From Solirubrobacteraceae bacterium (GTDB lineage: Bacteria > Actinomycetota > Thermoleophilia > Solirubrobacterales > Solirubrobacteraceae), in assembly GCA_030447505.1 (NCBI GenBank), contig JAUJOT010000003.1, forward strand, positions 372,001 to 436,000: a DNA stretch of 64,000 nt, given 5' to 3'. The notes below the pieces were generated by a model, which saw only the letters and a program-made list of their open reading frames with translations, was not told the DNA's origin and searched no databases. Below are positions 8,194-18,285 of the stretch, in pieces. A program made the position numbers and the translations under genes. Each line of letters opens with the position of its first letter. Position 1 is the stretch's first letter.

Positions 8194-11100
8194 ATGCTGC
8201 ACGTTCACAGGGCTGAGCGCACGGACGGTCTCGTGGACGCGTTGCGCGGGCTGCTGCGCGAGCCGCTGCCCGACCCGTTCGCGCCGGAGGTCATCGCCGT
8301 ACCGACGCGCGGCATGGAACGGTGGCTGACGCAGCGGATGTCCACGTGCCTGGGTGTGACGGAGGGCCGCTTGGACGGGGTGTGCGCGAACGTCGGGTTC
8401 CCGTCGCCGCGCAGGCTCGTCAGGGACGCCGCGGCGGCGGCGTCTGGGGTCGATCCGGCGGCCGATCCCTGGCTCGTCGAGCATGCGGTGTGGCCGCTGC
8501 TGGACGTCGTCGAGGGCTGCCTGGGCGAGCCGTGGCTGGAGAGCCTGGCGGCCCATCTGGGCGCGGGCGACGGGGAGCGTGACGAGTCGCGGCGCTCGCG
8601 GCGGTTGAGCACCGTGCGTCACATCGCCGAGCTGTTCGATCGGTATGCCCTGCATCGGCCCGAGATGGTGCGGGCCTGGGCAGGCTCGCAGGACACGGAC
8701 GGCGCGGGTCGCGCCCTGCCCGACGAGGCGCTGTGGCAGGCCGAGTTGTGGCGGCGCCTGCGCGAGCGCATCGGCATCGCGAGCCCGGCCGAGCGCCTGC
8801 AGGACGCGTGCGCGCGCCTGCGCGACGAGCCCGATCTCGTCGACCTGCCGTCACGGCTGTCCCTGTTCGGCCTGACGCGCCTGCCCGCCGGGCGCCTCGC
8901 GGTGCTGCGCGCGCTCGCGGCGCAGCGCGACGTGCACCTGTTCCTGTTGCACCCGTCGCCGGTGCTGTGGGAGCAGATCGCCGCGGCCCGCGCGGGGCTG
9001 CCGGCGATCGTGCGCCGCCACGACGACGTGACGGCGGCGCTGCCGGCCAACAGCCTGCTCGCATCGTGGGGGCAGGACGCGCGCGAGCTGCAGCTCGTCG
9101 TCGGCGCCGGCGCGGAGCACGTCGATCACCACCACCCGGTCGAGCATCACGGAGAGACGCTGCTGGCGCGCATCCAGGCCGACGTGCGCGCCGACCGGGC
9201 GCCGCCGGGCGAGCCGCTGCCCGGCGAGGACGACCTCCGTCCACTGCTGGACCGCGACGACCGCAGCATGCAGGTGCACGCCTGCCACGGCCGCGCGCGC
9301 CAGGTCGAGGTCGCGCGCGACGCGATCCTGCACCTGCTGCAGGACGACGCGACCCTCGAACCGCGCGACGTCATCGTCATGTGCCCGGACATCGAGGCCT
9401 TCGCGCCGCTGATCCACGCGACGTTCGGCGTCGGCGCGCTGCTCGCCGACGACGATCCCGACGACGGGCCCGCCGACACCGGGCTGCCGGACCTGCGCGT
9501 GCGGCTCGCCGATCGCGCGCTGCGCCAGACCAACCCGGTGCTCGGCGTCGTCGCGCAGCTGCTGGACCTCACGGCCGCGCGGCTAACCGCCTCCCAGGTG
9601 CTCGATCTCGCGGACCGCGACCCGGTCCGCCGGCGCTTTGGCTTCGACGACGACGACGTCACGCGGATGCAGGAGTGGATCGCCGAGGGCGGCATCCGCT
9701 GGGGCCTTGATGCTGCCCATCGCGCGCCGTTCAAGCTCGAGTCGCTCGCCGCCGGGACGTGGCGCGCGGGCCTCGACCGGCTGCTCGTCGGTGTCGCGAT
9801 GACCGAGCAGGGCCACCGGCTGTACGAGGGGGTGCTGGCGCTCGACGACGTCGAGAGCGGCGCGATCGACCTGGCGGGGCGCTTCGCGGAGCTCGTCGAC
9901 CGGCTGGGCGCGGCGCTCGACGCGCTGAGCGAGGCGAAGACGGTCAGCGGGTGGGCGGCGGCGATCGCGACGGCGGCCGACGCGCTGACGGCGACGAGCG
10001 CGCGCGACGGCTGGCAGCGCGCCGGGCTGCAGCGCCTGCTCGACGAGGTGCTCGAGCAGGCGCGGGCCGGCGGCCGCGCCGACACGACGAGCCTGCTGCC
10101 GGCGGAGGTGCGCGCGCTGCTGCACGAGCGCCTGCAGGGCCGGCCGACGCGGGCGAACTTCCGCACGGGGCATCTGACGATCTGCACGCTCGTGCCGATG
10201 CGCTCGGTCCCGCATCGCGTCGTCTGCCTGCTCGGCCTCGACGACGGCGCGTTTCCGCGCAAGGCGCACCGCGACGGCGACGACCTGATGCTCGCCGACC
10301 CGCACGTCGGCGACCGCGACGCGCGCACCGAGGATCGCCAGATGCTGCTCGACGCGCTGCTGGCGGCGACCGACCGGCTGATCGTGACCTACACCGGCAA
10401 CGACGAGCGCACGAACACGCCGCGCCCGCCGGCGGTCCCGGTCGGCGAGCTGCTCGACGCCGTCGATCGCACGGTGCGCGTCGACGGCGGTGTCGACGCC
10501 CGCACGCAGGTCGTCGTGCGCCATCCGCTGCAGCCGTTCGATCCCCGCAACTTCGAGCCGGGGCGAGTCGTGCGCGAGCGGGCGTGGAGCTTCGACCGCG
10601 TCGCGCTCGACGGGGCGCGCGCGATCGTCGGCCCGCGCGCTTCTGTCGAGCCGTTTCTGCGCGCGCCGCTCGCCGATGCGGCCGGCCCGGTCGTCGAGCT
10701 CGACGGGCTCGTGCGGTTCGCCGAGCGGCCGGTGCGCGCGTTCCTGCGCCAGCGGCTGGGGATCAGCGTCGCCGACTACGACGAGGACGTCGCCGACGCG
10801 CTGCCGGTCGAGCTCGACGGGCTCGAGGTGTGGGCGGTCGGCCAGCGGCTCGTCGACGGGCTGCTCGCCGGCGCGCAGCTCGACGCCTGCATCGCGGCCG
10901 AGATCGCGCGCGGGACGCTGCCGCCCGGCGCGCTCAGCAAGCCGGTCATCGAGCGCGTGCGCCCGACCGTGCAGGACATCGCCGCGCAGGCGGCGACGCT
11001 GCTCGGCGCGGCCGGCGAGCCCGGCTCGGTGGAGGTCAACGCCCGGATCGGCGAGGGGCGCTTCCTGCGCGGCACGGCGCCCGGCGTGCGCGGCGACGTG

Positions 11101-11664
11101 CTCGGCGCGGTGACGTACTCGCGCGTCAGCCCTCGCCACCGGCTGGCGGCATGGGTGCGGCTGCTCGCGCTGACCGCGTCGCACCCGCAGCGGCCGTTCG
11201 AGGCCGTGACGATCGGCCGCGCGCGGTCGGGCGCCGATGACGGCACGCGCGTCACGGTTGCCCGGATCCCGGTGCTCGCAACGGACCCGCAGGCGCGCCG
11301 CGAGCGGGCGACCGAGGCGCTGGAGCGGCTGGTCGACGTCTACGACCGCGGGCTGCGCGAGGCGCTGCCGATCGCCTGCTTGAGCTCGGCGGCGTATGCG
11401 GCGGCGGCGCGGCGCGGCGCGAACCCGGTGGCGGCGGCGCGCAAGGCGTGGGAGTCGAGCTGGAACTTCGACCGCGAGGACCGCGAGCCCGATCACCTGC
11501 TCGTATTCGGCGGCGAGCGCACGATCGAGGAGCTGCTCCGCGAGCGCCCGCGCGACGACGAGCAGGGCGACGGCTGGGACGTGGCGGACGAGACGCGCTT
11601 CGGTCGCTACGCGCGACGGATATGGGACGGCCTGCTGGCCTGCGAGGAGGTCCTCGACCGGTGA
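8194..11664 (+). CDS. recC: Exodeoxyribonuclease V subunit gamma, RecC
   Basis: The 1156-residue product is close to the usual RecC length (~1120). RecC is the Chi-scanning subunit of the RecBCD helicase-nuclease, which processes double-strand breaks for recombination and destroys foreign linear DNA. The N-terminus (MLHVHRAERTDGLVDALRGL, then APEVIAVPTRGMERWLTQRM) matches the first motif of the RecC helicase-like fold. Later pieces are ADPWLVEHAVWPLLDVV, LHLLQDDATLEPRDVIVMCP, FRTGHLTICTLVPMRSVPHR and VVCLLGLDDGAFPRKAHRDG, all typical of RecC. As expected for this degenerate subunit, there is no functional Walker A. The stop overlaps the recB GTG (GTGA). Confidence 0.95.
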   Translation: MLHVHRAERTDGLVDALRGLLREPLPDPFAPEVIAVPTRGMERWLTQRMSTCLGVTEGRLDGVCANVGFPSPRRLVRDAAAAASGVDPAADPWLVEHAVWPLLDVVEGCLGEPWLESLAAHLGAGDGERDESRRSRRLSTVRHIAELFDRYALHRPEMVRAWAGSQDTDGAGRALPDEALWQAELWRRLRERIGIASPAERLQDACARLRDEPDLVDLPSRLSLFGLTRLPAGRLAVLRALAAQRDVHLFLLHPSPVLWEQIAAARAGLPAIVRRHDDVTAALPANSLLASWGQDARELQLVVGAGAEHVDHHHPVEHHGETLLARIQADVRADRAPPGEPLPGEDDLRPLLDRDDRSMQVHACHGRARQVEVARDAILHLLQDDATLEPRDVIVMCPDIEAFAPLIHATFGVGALLADDDPDDGPADTGLPDLRVRLADRALRQTNPVLGVVAQLLDLTAARLTASQVLDLADRDPVRRRFGFDDDDVTRMQEWIAEGGIRWGLDAAHRAPFKLESLAAGTWRAGLDRLLVGVAMTEQGHRLYEGVLALDDVESGAIDLAGRFAELVDRLGAALDALSEAKTVSGWAAAIATAADALTATSARDGWQRAGLQRLLDEVLEQARAGGRADTTSLLPAEVRALLHERLQGRPTRANFRTGHLTICTLVPMRSVPHRVVCLLGLDDGAFPRKAHRDGDDLMLADPHVGDRDARTEDRQMLLDALLAATDRLIVTYTGNDERTNTPRPPAVPVGELLDAVDRTVRVDGGVDARTQVVVRHPLQPFDPRNFEPGRVVRERAWSFDRVALDGARAIVGPRASVEPFLRAPLADAAGPVVELDGLVRFAERPVRAFLRQRLGISVADYDEDVADALPVELDGLEVWAVGQRLVDGLLAGAQLDACIAAEIARGTLPPGALSKPVIERVRPTVQDIAAQAATLLGAAGEPGSVEVNARIGEGRFLRGTAPGVRGDVLGAVTYSRVSPRHRLAAWVRLLALTASHPQRPFEAVTIGRARSGADDGTRVTVARIPVLATDPQARRERATEALERLVDVYDRGLREALPIACLSSAAYAAAARRGANPVAAARKAWESSWNFDREDREPDHLLVFGGERTIEELLRERPRDDEQGDGWDVADETRFGRYARRIWDGLLACEEVLDR

Positions 11665-14600
11665 GCCGGCTCGTGGCGCCCCGGCCGTTCGACGTCTGCG
11701 GGCCGCTGCCCAGCGGCGTGACCGTGCTCGAGGCCAGCGCGGGGACAGGCAAGACGTTCGCGATCGCGGCGCTCGCGGCGCGCTTCGTCGCCGAGGGCAC
11801 GCCGCTGGACGAGATCCTGCTCGTGACGTTCACGCGGATGGCGACGGGCGAGCTGCGCGACCGCGTCCGCGAGCGGCTCGTACACAGCGAGCAGGGCCTC
11901 GCGCGCCGCCTCGCGGGCGCCCCGGCGAGCGACGCCGACGAGGTCGTGGCGCTGCTGGCCGAAGGATCGGCCGCCGCGGTCCGCGAGCGCCACGATCACC
12001 TCGTCCGCGCGATCGCGCGCTTCGACGCGGCGACGATCGCGACGACGCACGGCTTCTGCCAGGAGGTGCTCGGCGGCCTGGGGATCGTCGGCGACGTCGA
12101 GACCGACATGACCTTCGTCGAGGACCCCGCCGACCTCATCGAGGAGGTCGTCGACGACCTCTTCGTGCGGCGCTTTCATCGCCACGGCGAGCCGCAGTTC
12201 AGCCGTGCCGAGGCGCTGCGCATCGCGCGGGTCGCCGTCGCCAATCCGGCCGCGCGGATCGAGCCCGAGGCCGCGCCCGAGCACAGCATCGCCGCGATGC
12301 GCGTGCGCTTCGCGCGCGCCGTCTGCAAGGAGTTCGAGCGCCGCAAGCGCCGCATGGCGCTGATCACGTACGACGATCTGCTCACGCGGCTCAAGGACAC
12401 CCTCACCGGCCCGGGCGGCGAGGCGGCGGCCGCGCGGCTGCGGTCGCGCTACCGCGTCGCGCTCGTCGACGAGTTCCAGGACACCGACCCCGTCCAGTGG
12501 GACATCATGCGCGACGCGTTCGGTGGCGGCGGCGTCGCGCTGATCCTGATCGGCGACCCGAAACAGGCGATCTACGCCTTCCGCGGCGCCGACGTCTACG
12601 CCTACCTCGCGGCGCGGGCGACCGCCGGCGCGCACGCCACGCTCGAGGTCAACTGGCGCAGCGACCAGTCGCTGATCGACGCCTACGACGCGATGTTCGG
12701 CGGCGCGACGCTCGGCCACGAGGGGATCGTCTACCGGCGCGTGCGCGCGGCGCCGGCCAACCAGACGCCGGGCCTGATCGGCGCCCCGGTGGGCGCGGCG
12801 GTGCGCGTGCGGGTCGTGCATCGCGACGAGCCGTCGATCACGCTGACGCGCGGTGGCTACGCCGGCACGCCGTCGGCGCGCGACCACATCGCGCAGGACC
12901 TCGCCGCCGACCTCGTCGGCCTGCTGTCCTCCGGCGCGGTCGTCGAGATCCGTGCCGGCAGCGCCGACGGGCCGGCGCGTCGCGAGCCGATCCGCCCCGG
13001 CCACGTCGCGGTGCTCGTGCGCACGCACCGCAACGCGGCGCTCGTGCGCGAGGAGCTCGACGCCGCCGGCATCCCGGCCGTCATCAACGGTGCCGGCAGC
13101 GTGTTCGGGACCGTCCCGGCGCGCGACTGGCTGCGCGTGCTGCAGGCGATCGAGCGGCCCGCCTCGACGACGCGCGCCCGCTCGGCGGCGCTGACGCCGT
13201 TTCTCGGCTGGACGGCGGAGCGCGTCGCGTGCGCGGGTGAGGCCGAGTGGGAGGACGTCCACCGCCGCCTGCACCGCTGGGCGCGGGTGCTGCGCACGAG
13301 CGGCGTCGCGGCGCTGACGGAGGCGATCACGCGCGCCGAGCGCCTGTCCGGCCGCGTCCTGGCCACGGCCGCCGGAGAGCGCGACCTGACCGACCTGCGC
13401 CACGTCGGCCAGCTGCTGCACGCGACCGCGACCGCCGAGCAGATGGGCGGCGCGGCGCTGACCGTCTGGCTGCGCCAGCGGATCGCGGCGGCGGCGCGCG
13501 AGACGAGCGACGAGGAGCGCACGCGGCGCCTGGAGTCCGACGCCGAGGCCGTCCAGGTGCTGACGATCCACCGCAGCAAGGGGTTGGAGTTCCCGGTCGT
13601 CTACTGCTCCGACCTGTGGGAGCCCGGCTACATCCCGCGCGACCCGCACCCGATCTTCTTCCACGACCCCGCGCAGGGCGACGCGCGGACGATCGACGTC
13701 GGCCTCGACGGTCCCGACTACCCGCGCCACCGCCGCCACCACGAGGAGGAGCAGCGCGGCGAGGACCTGCGGCTGGCGTACGTCGCGCTGACGCGATCCC
13801 GCCACCAGGCCGTGCTGTGGTGGGCGGGGTCGTACGACAGCCGCCACTCCGCGCTCGGCCGGCTGCTGTTCGCGCGCGACGAGGACGGGCTCGTCGCGCC
13901 CGCGGGAAGCGCGACGCCGCCGGACGAGGTTGCGGTCGCGCGCTTCGAGGCGCTCGCCGCGCAGGCGCCGGGCTGCATCAGCGTCGAGCGCTCGCGGCCC
14001 GGCATGCCGGCGTCGTGGGCGCCCGCCCTGCCCGCGGCGGCGGAGCTGTCGGCGGCCGCGTTCGGTCGCGGCCTGGACGCGCGCTGGCGGCGCACGTCGT
14101 TCAGCGACATCTCCGCCGGCGCCTACGAGGCGAGCGTCGCGAGCGAGCCCGAGGAGGACGTGCTCGAGGACGAGCGGCCGCCGGCCGGACCCGTCGCCGC
14201 CGAGCCGGTCGACGAGGTCGAGGCCGCGCTGCTCGCCGGCTCGGTGCCGCTGGCGGCGATGCCGGTCGGCCTGCGCGTCGGCACGCTCGTGCATCGCGTG
14301 CTCGAGGCGGCGGACTTCGCGGCGGCCGACCTCGAGGCGGAGGTCGCCGCGCGTATCGCCGAGGGCCAGGGGTGGCGCCACGTCGACCTCGGTGACGCGG
14401 GTGTCGCCGCCGCCGGACTGAGCGCGGCGCTGCAGACCCCGCTCGGGCCGCTGCTGGGTGGGTTGCGCCTCTGCGACGTCTCGCGCGCCGATCGCCTCGA
14501 CGAGCTCGAGTTCGAGCTGCCGCTCGTCGGCGGCGACGAGCCGACCGGCAGGCTGACGCTCGCCGCGATCGGCGCCGTCCTGCGCGAGCACCTGCCTGCG

Positions 14601-15074
14601 GGTGACCCGCTGCGCGCCTACGCCGCGCGGCTGGACGACCCGGCGCTGCGCCAGAGCGTGCGCGGCTATCTCACCGGCAGCATCGACCTCGTGCTGCGTG
14701 TGCACGACTGCGATGGGAGCGGGCCCCGCTACGCGGTCGCCGACTACAAGACCAACTGGCTCGCGGCGCCCGGCGAGGAGCTGACGGCGTGGCACCACCG
14801 CCCCGCGGCCCTGGCGAGCGAGATGCGCCACCGTCACTACGGCCTGCAGGCGCTGCTCTACACGGTCGCGCTGCACCGCTACCTGCGCTGGCGCCTGCCC
14901 GGCTACGACCCCGACCGGCACATCGCCGGCGTGCTGTACCTCTTCCTGCGCGGGATGACCGGGCCCGACACGCCGACGGTGAACGGCGAGCCGTGCGGCG
15001 TGTTCGCGTGGCGCCCGCCGGGCGCGCTCGTCGCGGCGCTCAGCGACGTCTTCGACCACGGGGAGCCGCGATGA
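11661..15074 (+). CDS. recB: Exodeoxyribonuclease V subunit beta, RecB
   Basis: The 1137-residue product is an SF1A 3'-5' helicase plus nuclease. It has Walker A ASAGTGKTF at residues 25-33, motif Ia LLVTFTRMATGELRDR, motif II VALVDEFQDTDPVQWD, motif III LILIGDPKQAIYAFRGAD, motif V VLTIHRSKGLEFPVV and motif VI LRLAYVALTRSRHQAV. The C-terminal nuclease domain is intact: GSIDLVLR supplies the first metal Asp and YAVADYKTNWL carries D1028 and K1030 of the D-x-K motif, followed by the QALLYTVALHRYL helix. GTG 11661 was chosen because it overlaps the recC stop and directly precedes the conserved N-terminus; the frame is open further upstream only as a shadow of recC. Together with RecC and RecD it should form a working RecBCD enzyme. 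Confidence 0.96.
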   Translation: MSRLVAPRPFDVCGPLPSGVTVLEASAGTGKTFAIAALAARFVAEGTPLDEILLVTFTRMATGELRDRVRERLVHSEQGLARRLAGAPASDADEVVALLAEGSAAAVRERHDHLVRAIARFDAATIATTHGFCQEVLGGLGIVGDVETDMTFVEDPADLIEEVVDDLFVRRFHRHGEPQFSRAEALRIARVAVANPAARIEPEAAPEHSIAAMRVRFARAVCKEFERRKRRMALITYDDLLTRLKDTLTGPGGEAAAARLRSRYRVALVDEFQDTDPVQWDIMRDAFGGGGVALILIGDPKQAIYAFRGADVYAYLAARATAGAHATLEVNWRSDQSLIDAYDAMFGGATLGHEGIVYRRVRAAPANQTPGLIGAPVGAAVRVRVVHRDEPSITLTRGGYAGTPSARDHIAQDLAADLVGLLSSGAVVEIRAGSADGPARREPIRPGHVAVLVRTHRNAALVREELDAAGIPAVINGAGSVFGTVPARDWLRVLQAIERPASTTRARSAALTPFLGWTAERVACAGEAEWEDVHRRLHRWARVLRTSGVAALTEAITRAERLSGRVLATAAGERDLTDLRHVGQLLHATATAEQMGGAALTVWLRQRIAAAARETSDEERTRRLESDAEAVQVLTIHRSKGLEFPVVYCSDLWEPGYIPRDPHPIFFHDPAQGDARTIDVGLDGPDYPRHRRHHEEEQRGEDLRLAYVALTRSRHQAVLWWAGSYDSRHSALGRLLFARDEDGLVAPAGSATPPDEVAVARFEALAAQAPGCISVERSRPGMPASWAPALPAAAELSAAAFGRGLDARWRRTSFSDISAGAYEASVASEPEEDVLEDERPPAGPVAAEPVDEVEAALLAGSVPLAAMPVGLRVGTLVHRVLEAADFAAADLEAEVAARIAEGQGWRHVDLGDAGVAAAGLSAALQTPLGPLLGGLRLCDVSRADRLDELEFELPLVGGDEPTGRLTLAAIGAVLREHLPAGDPLRAYAARLDDPALRQSVRGYLTGSIDLVLRVHDCDGSGPRYAVADYKTNWLAAPGEELTAWHHRPAALASEMRHRHYGLQALLYTVALHRYLRWRLPGYDPDRHIAGVLYLFLRGMTGPDTPTVNGEPCGVFAWRPPGALVAALSDVFDHGEPR

Positions 15075-17014
15075 CGGACTCCCTCGCGATCGAGGTCGAC
15101 GTCCACGATCCGCGGCGCGCCCGCCGCGCCCCCGGGCTGCTGCGCGCGTTCAACGACACCGGCGTGCTGTCGGCCGCCGACGTCCACGTCGCCGTGCGAT
15201 TGTGCGAGCTCGCGGGCGAGCAGGACGACGGGGTCGCGCTCGGCGCCGCGTTCGCCGTCCGCGGCCCGCGCCTCGGCCACGTGCTCGTCGACCTCGCGAC
15301 GATCCGCTCCACCGCGGCGGTCGACTCCGACGAGCCGGTCGACCTGTCGGCGCTGCCGTGGCCCGACCCCGAGGAATGGGTGCGGATGCTCGCCGCCAGC
15401 GCGCTCGTCGCCGTCGGCGAGGACGCCGAGCCCGACGCCGCGCGCCCGCTGCGCCTCGTCGGCAGCACGCTGTACCTCGATCGCTACTGGCGCGAGGAAC
15501 GCGAGGTCGCAGCCGACCTGCGCACGTTCAGCGACGGTCCGGCGGCGACGTTCGACGTCGACGTGCTCGCCGCCGGGCTCGCGCGCCTGTTCACCGGCGA
15601 GGCCGACGCGGGCCAGCGAATGGCCGCCGCGACCGCCGTCCTGCGGCGCTTCGCGGTCGTCGCCGGCGGCCCCGGCACCGGCAAGACGACGACCGTCGCG
15701 CGGATCGTCGCGCTGCTCGCCGAGCAGTCGGGCGCCGCCGGCGAACCGCCGCCGCTCGTCGCGCTCGCCGCGCCGACCGGCAAGGCCGCCGCCCGGCTGG
15801 AGGAGGCCGTCCACGCCGAGGCCGCCGCCCTCGCCGTCGACGACGCCGTCCGAGCGCAGCTGGCCGACCTACACGCCTCGACGCTGCACCGGCTGCTCGG
15901 CTGGCGGCCGGGCAGCCACAGCCGCTTCCGCCACCACCGCACGAATCGGCTGCCGCACGACGTCGTCATCGTCGACGAGACCTCGATGGTCTCGCTGTCG
16001 CTGATGGCCCGCCTCGTCGAGTCCGTGCGTCCCGACGCGCGCCTGATCCTCGTCGGCGACCCCGGCCAACTCACGTCGATCGAGGCCGGCGCCGTGCTCG
16101 GCGACATCGTCGGCCCCGCTACAGCCGCTCCGCTGATGCGCGCACCGGCGCGCGCCGCGCTCGCGCAAGCGACAGGCCACGGCCTCCCGCTCGCGGCCGA
16201 GCCGCCACCCGGCGCGAGCATCGGCGACGGCATCGTCGTCCTCGACCGCGTGCACCGCTTCGGGGGCGGCATCGCGCTGCTCGCCGATGCGATCCGCCGC
16301 GGCGATCCCGACGAGGTGATGGCGGTCCTCGCGACGCAACCCGACGACGTGTCCTGGATCCCCGTCGATGCCGCCGCGGCCGAGGCGCAGCCGGCGGTCG
16401 CGGCGGTTCGCGACGAAGCGGTCGCCGCCGGTCGCGCCGTCGTCGAGGCCGCCCGAGCAGGAGGCGCGCGCGAATCGATCGCCGCCCTCGGTGCGTTCAG
16501 AGTGCTCTGCGCGCACCGCCGAGGAGCCCACGGCGTCGCCGCCTGGACCGCCCGCATCGAGGCCTGGCTCGCCACCGCGATCGCCGGCTTCGACCCCGAC
16601 GCCTCCGCCTACGTCGGCCGGCCACTGCTCGTCACGCAGAACGACTACGAGCTGCGCCTCTACAACGGCGACACCGGCGTCATCGTCCAGACGGACCCGG
16701 ACCGCGTGAGCGCCGCCTTCGAACGCGGCCCAGACCTCCTCGAGTTCACCCCCACCCGCCTCGGCGCGATCGAAACCGCGTTCGCGATGACGATCCACAA
16801 GAGCCAGGGCTCGCAGTTCGACACCGCCGTCGTCCTGCTGCCCGCGCCGGCGTCGCGGATCCTGACGCGAGAACTGCTCTACACCGGCGCCACGCGTGCC
16901 CGGACGCGGCTCGTACTTATGGGAACACAAGAGACAATCCGGATCGCAGTCTCGCGGCCGGTTGCGCGGGCCTCCGCGCTGCGGACACGGCTTTGGAGCG
17001 ATCAGGCCGGTTGA
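15071..17014 (+). CDS. recD: Exodeoxyribonuclease V subunit alpha, RecD
   Basis: The 647-residue product is the SF1B 5'-3' helicase subunit of RecBCD. Walker A GGPGTGKTTT lies at residues 199-208. It is followed by ALAAPTGKAAARLEEAV, Walker B DVVIVDETSMVSLSLMARLV, motif III LILVGDPGQLTSIEAGAVLG, and the C-terminal motifs AFAMTIHKSQGSQFDTAVVL and ELLYTGATRARTRLVLMG. The N-terminal ~190 residues form the usual small domain that contacts RecC. The ATG overlaps the recB stop by four bases, completing a fully overlapping recC-recB-recD operon. No terminator is obvious directly after the stop. Confidence 0.96.
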   Translation: MTDSLAIEVDVHDPRRARRAPGLLRAFNDTGVLSAADVHVAVRLCELAGEQDDGVALGAAFAVRGPRLGHVLVDLATIRSTAAVDSDEPVDLSALPWPDPEEWVRMLAASALVAVGEDAEPDAARPLRLVGSTLYLDRYWREEREVAADLRTFSDGPAATFDVDVLAAGLARLFTGEADAGQRMAAATAVLRRFAVVAGGPGTGKTTTVARIVALLAEQSGAAGEPPPLVALAAPTGKAAARLEEAVHAEAAALAVDDAVRAQLADLHASTLHRLLGWRPGSHSRFRHHRTNRLPHDVVIVDETSMVSLSLMARLVESVRPDARLILVGDPGQLTSIEAGAVLGDIVGPATAAPLMRAPARAALAQATGHGLPLAAEPPPGASIGDGIVVLDRVHRFGGGIALLADAIRRGDPDEVMAVLATQPDDVSWIPVDAAAAEAQPAVAAVRDEAVAAGRAVVEAARAGGARESIAALGAFRVLCAHRRGAHGVAAWTARIEAWLATAIAGFDPDASAYVGRPLLVTQNDYELRLYNGDTGVIVQTDPDRVSAAFERGPDLLEFTPTRLGAIETAFAMTIHKSQGSQFDTAVVLLPAPASRILTRELLYTGATRARTRLVLMGTQETIRIAVSRPVARASALRTRLWSDQAG

Positions 17015-17185
17015 TTCGCTGATTCGATTCTTACGCGTCTCCAAGGCCGGTTGACGGATGAACGGGCTGGTCGGTCGGCGGCTCTTTGGCAGAGCTTGCG
17101 GCGGGCGCGGGCGATTGACGCAACCGAAGCGCTGAACCTTCCCGGGTTCTGCGGATACCGGGTTCGTCCTGCTCGCCGGCGCAGG

Positions 17186-17527
17186 CTAGACGCCGAAGCG
17201 GCCGCGGTGCTCATCGATGTAGCGGCTCACCCGTTCCGTCCTCGTCGAGCTCCTTGGCAAAACCGACCGAGGCGGACTTGAGGATCTCGTTCGCGCGGCG
17301 CAGCTCGAAGTTCTCCTGGCGCAACCGCCGGATCTCCTCGCGCTCCTGGCTCGTCGGCAGATCGGGCCGCGGGCCACTGTCGGCCTCGGCCTGACGCACG
17401 CGCTTTCTGACGTCTCCGGGTGCATCCCCAGGTCGGCCGCGACATGCGCGATCGGGCGGCCTGACTCAAGCGCCAGCCGGATCCCACGTTGCATCAACTC
17501 ATCGGGGTACTTCTCCAGTCGTGCCAT
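17186..17527 (-). pseudogene. IS3-family transposase remnant (orfA with start of orfB)
   Basis: The minus strand opens MARLEKYPDELMQRGIRLAL, then GRPIAHVAADLGMHPET, the helix-turn-helix of IS3 OrfA. A frameshift follows. The next frame continues RQAEADSGPRPDLP and EEIRRLRQENFELRRANEIL, the leucine zipper, and then SASVGFAKELD. The first frame resumes with ERVSRYIDEHRGRFGV, the beginning of OrfB, and then stops. Nearly all of the DDE catalytic domain is missing. It marks an insertion scar between recD and the BREX operon. Confidence 0.8.
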
Positions 17528-17670
17528 GGCTCGGGAGAATCGCCGTCCTCCAGGACAGCATCCTGGGGTTGAAGACCTCCGTCAAAGCCGGGACGGCTCA
17601 ACGCTCGCTGGAGGCACCGAGTAGGGTCGGCCAACGTACCGGGCGTCAGGTCGCGACAATCGGGGGCGAC

Positions 17671-17711
17671 CCGAGAGCGGAGCTAGGTTTCGCCTGAGCT
17701 CCGCCTCTCGG
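17671..17711 (+). promoter_or_regulatory. Stem-loop just upstream of the BREX operon
   Basis: CCGAGAGCGGAGCT pairs with AGCTCCGCCTCTCGG across a 12-base loop, with a single bulged base, giving a stem of about 14 bp. It ends 19 bases before the brxE ATG and is not followed by a U-tract. It could be a leader RNA structure, a protein-binding inverted repeat or an old terminator; the sequence alone does not decide. Confidence 0.45.
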
Positions 17712-17730
17712 CCCTGTTGACGATCAGCAA

Positions 17731-18285
17731 ATGACCCCCGACTCGCCGAACACCCTCGAGATAGTGCGCCTCGTGCTCGGGGTGGCCCGTCTCGGCGAGA
17801 ACGATCTACGCGGCTGGTGGCAAGGCCACGCTCTCGACCGCACCGGCCAGTACGTCCTGTCAAGCATGCTCAGGCGGACTTGGCGGCCGGCGGCCCTCCA
17901 ACTCGATGTCTCGGCCGCTGCGCGTATTCACGACGAGCTGCTCGGCCGATCGAGCGCGCTGCATCTGTTCTCGGACTTGCTGCCATTTCGGCTCTGGGCA
18001 GCCGGCTGGCTCGCCGAGCAGAAGACGTCCGACGCGGGGCACGACCTACTCGCGACCTTCGAGGCATGGACCCTCGACGAGGCCGTCTCCGTGCTGCGCG
18101 ACTGGTGCGACCCAGTCGATACAGCGCCCGGGGAGAGCCTCGGCAACGGGCTGTTGCTCGGCCGACTTGCGGGCAATGAGCTGGAAGATCCAGCGTTGCT
18201 GATGCAGACCGCCCGACGGCTCAGCGTCTCGTACCTAGACCAGACCGGGGCAATACGACCCCCCTACTTCGATCTCGTGCGGTGA
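17731..18285 (+). CDS. brxE: BrxE-like protein, first gene of the BREX operon
   Basis: The 184-residue product matches my recollection of the BrxE family: LEIVRLVLGVARLGENDLRG followed by a WW, then AARIHDELLGRS and ALHLFSDLLPF. This corresponds to the VARLGE...WW...(V/I)HD..(L/I)G...HLF pattern. BrxE is a small protein of unknown biochemical function, known from type 6 BREX loci. The ATG follows a hairpin and lacks a strong ribosome binding site. Its coding end overlaps the brxA start by four bases, so it belongs to the operon. Its presence ahead of an otherwise type 1 gene set is unusual. Confidence 0.7.
   Translation: MTPDSPNTLEIVRLVLGVARLGENDLRGWWQGHALDRTGQYVLSSMLRRTWRPAALQLDVSAAARIHDELLGRSSALHLFSDLLPFRLWAAGWLAEQKTSDAGHDLLATFEAWTLDEAVSVLRDWCDPVDTAPGESLGNGLLLGRLAGNELEDPALLMQTARRLSVSYLDQTGAIRPPYFDLVR

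Noticed and set aside
11607-15059. A 1150-codon open frame on the minus strand
   Set aside because: It lies entirely opposite recB, has the Arg/Val/Asp/Ala composition of an antisense frame in GC-rich DNA, and shows no domain.
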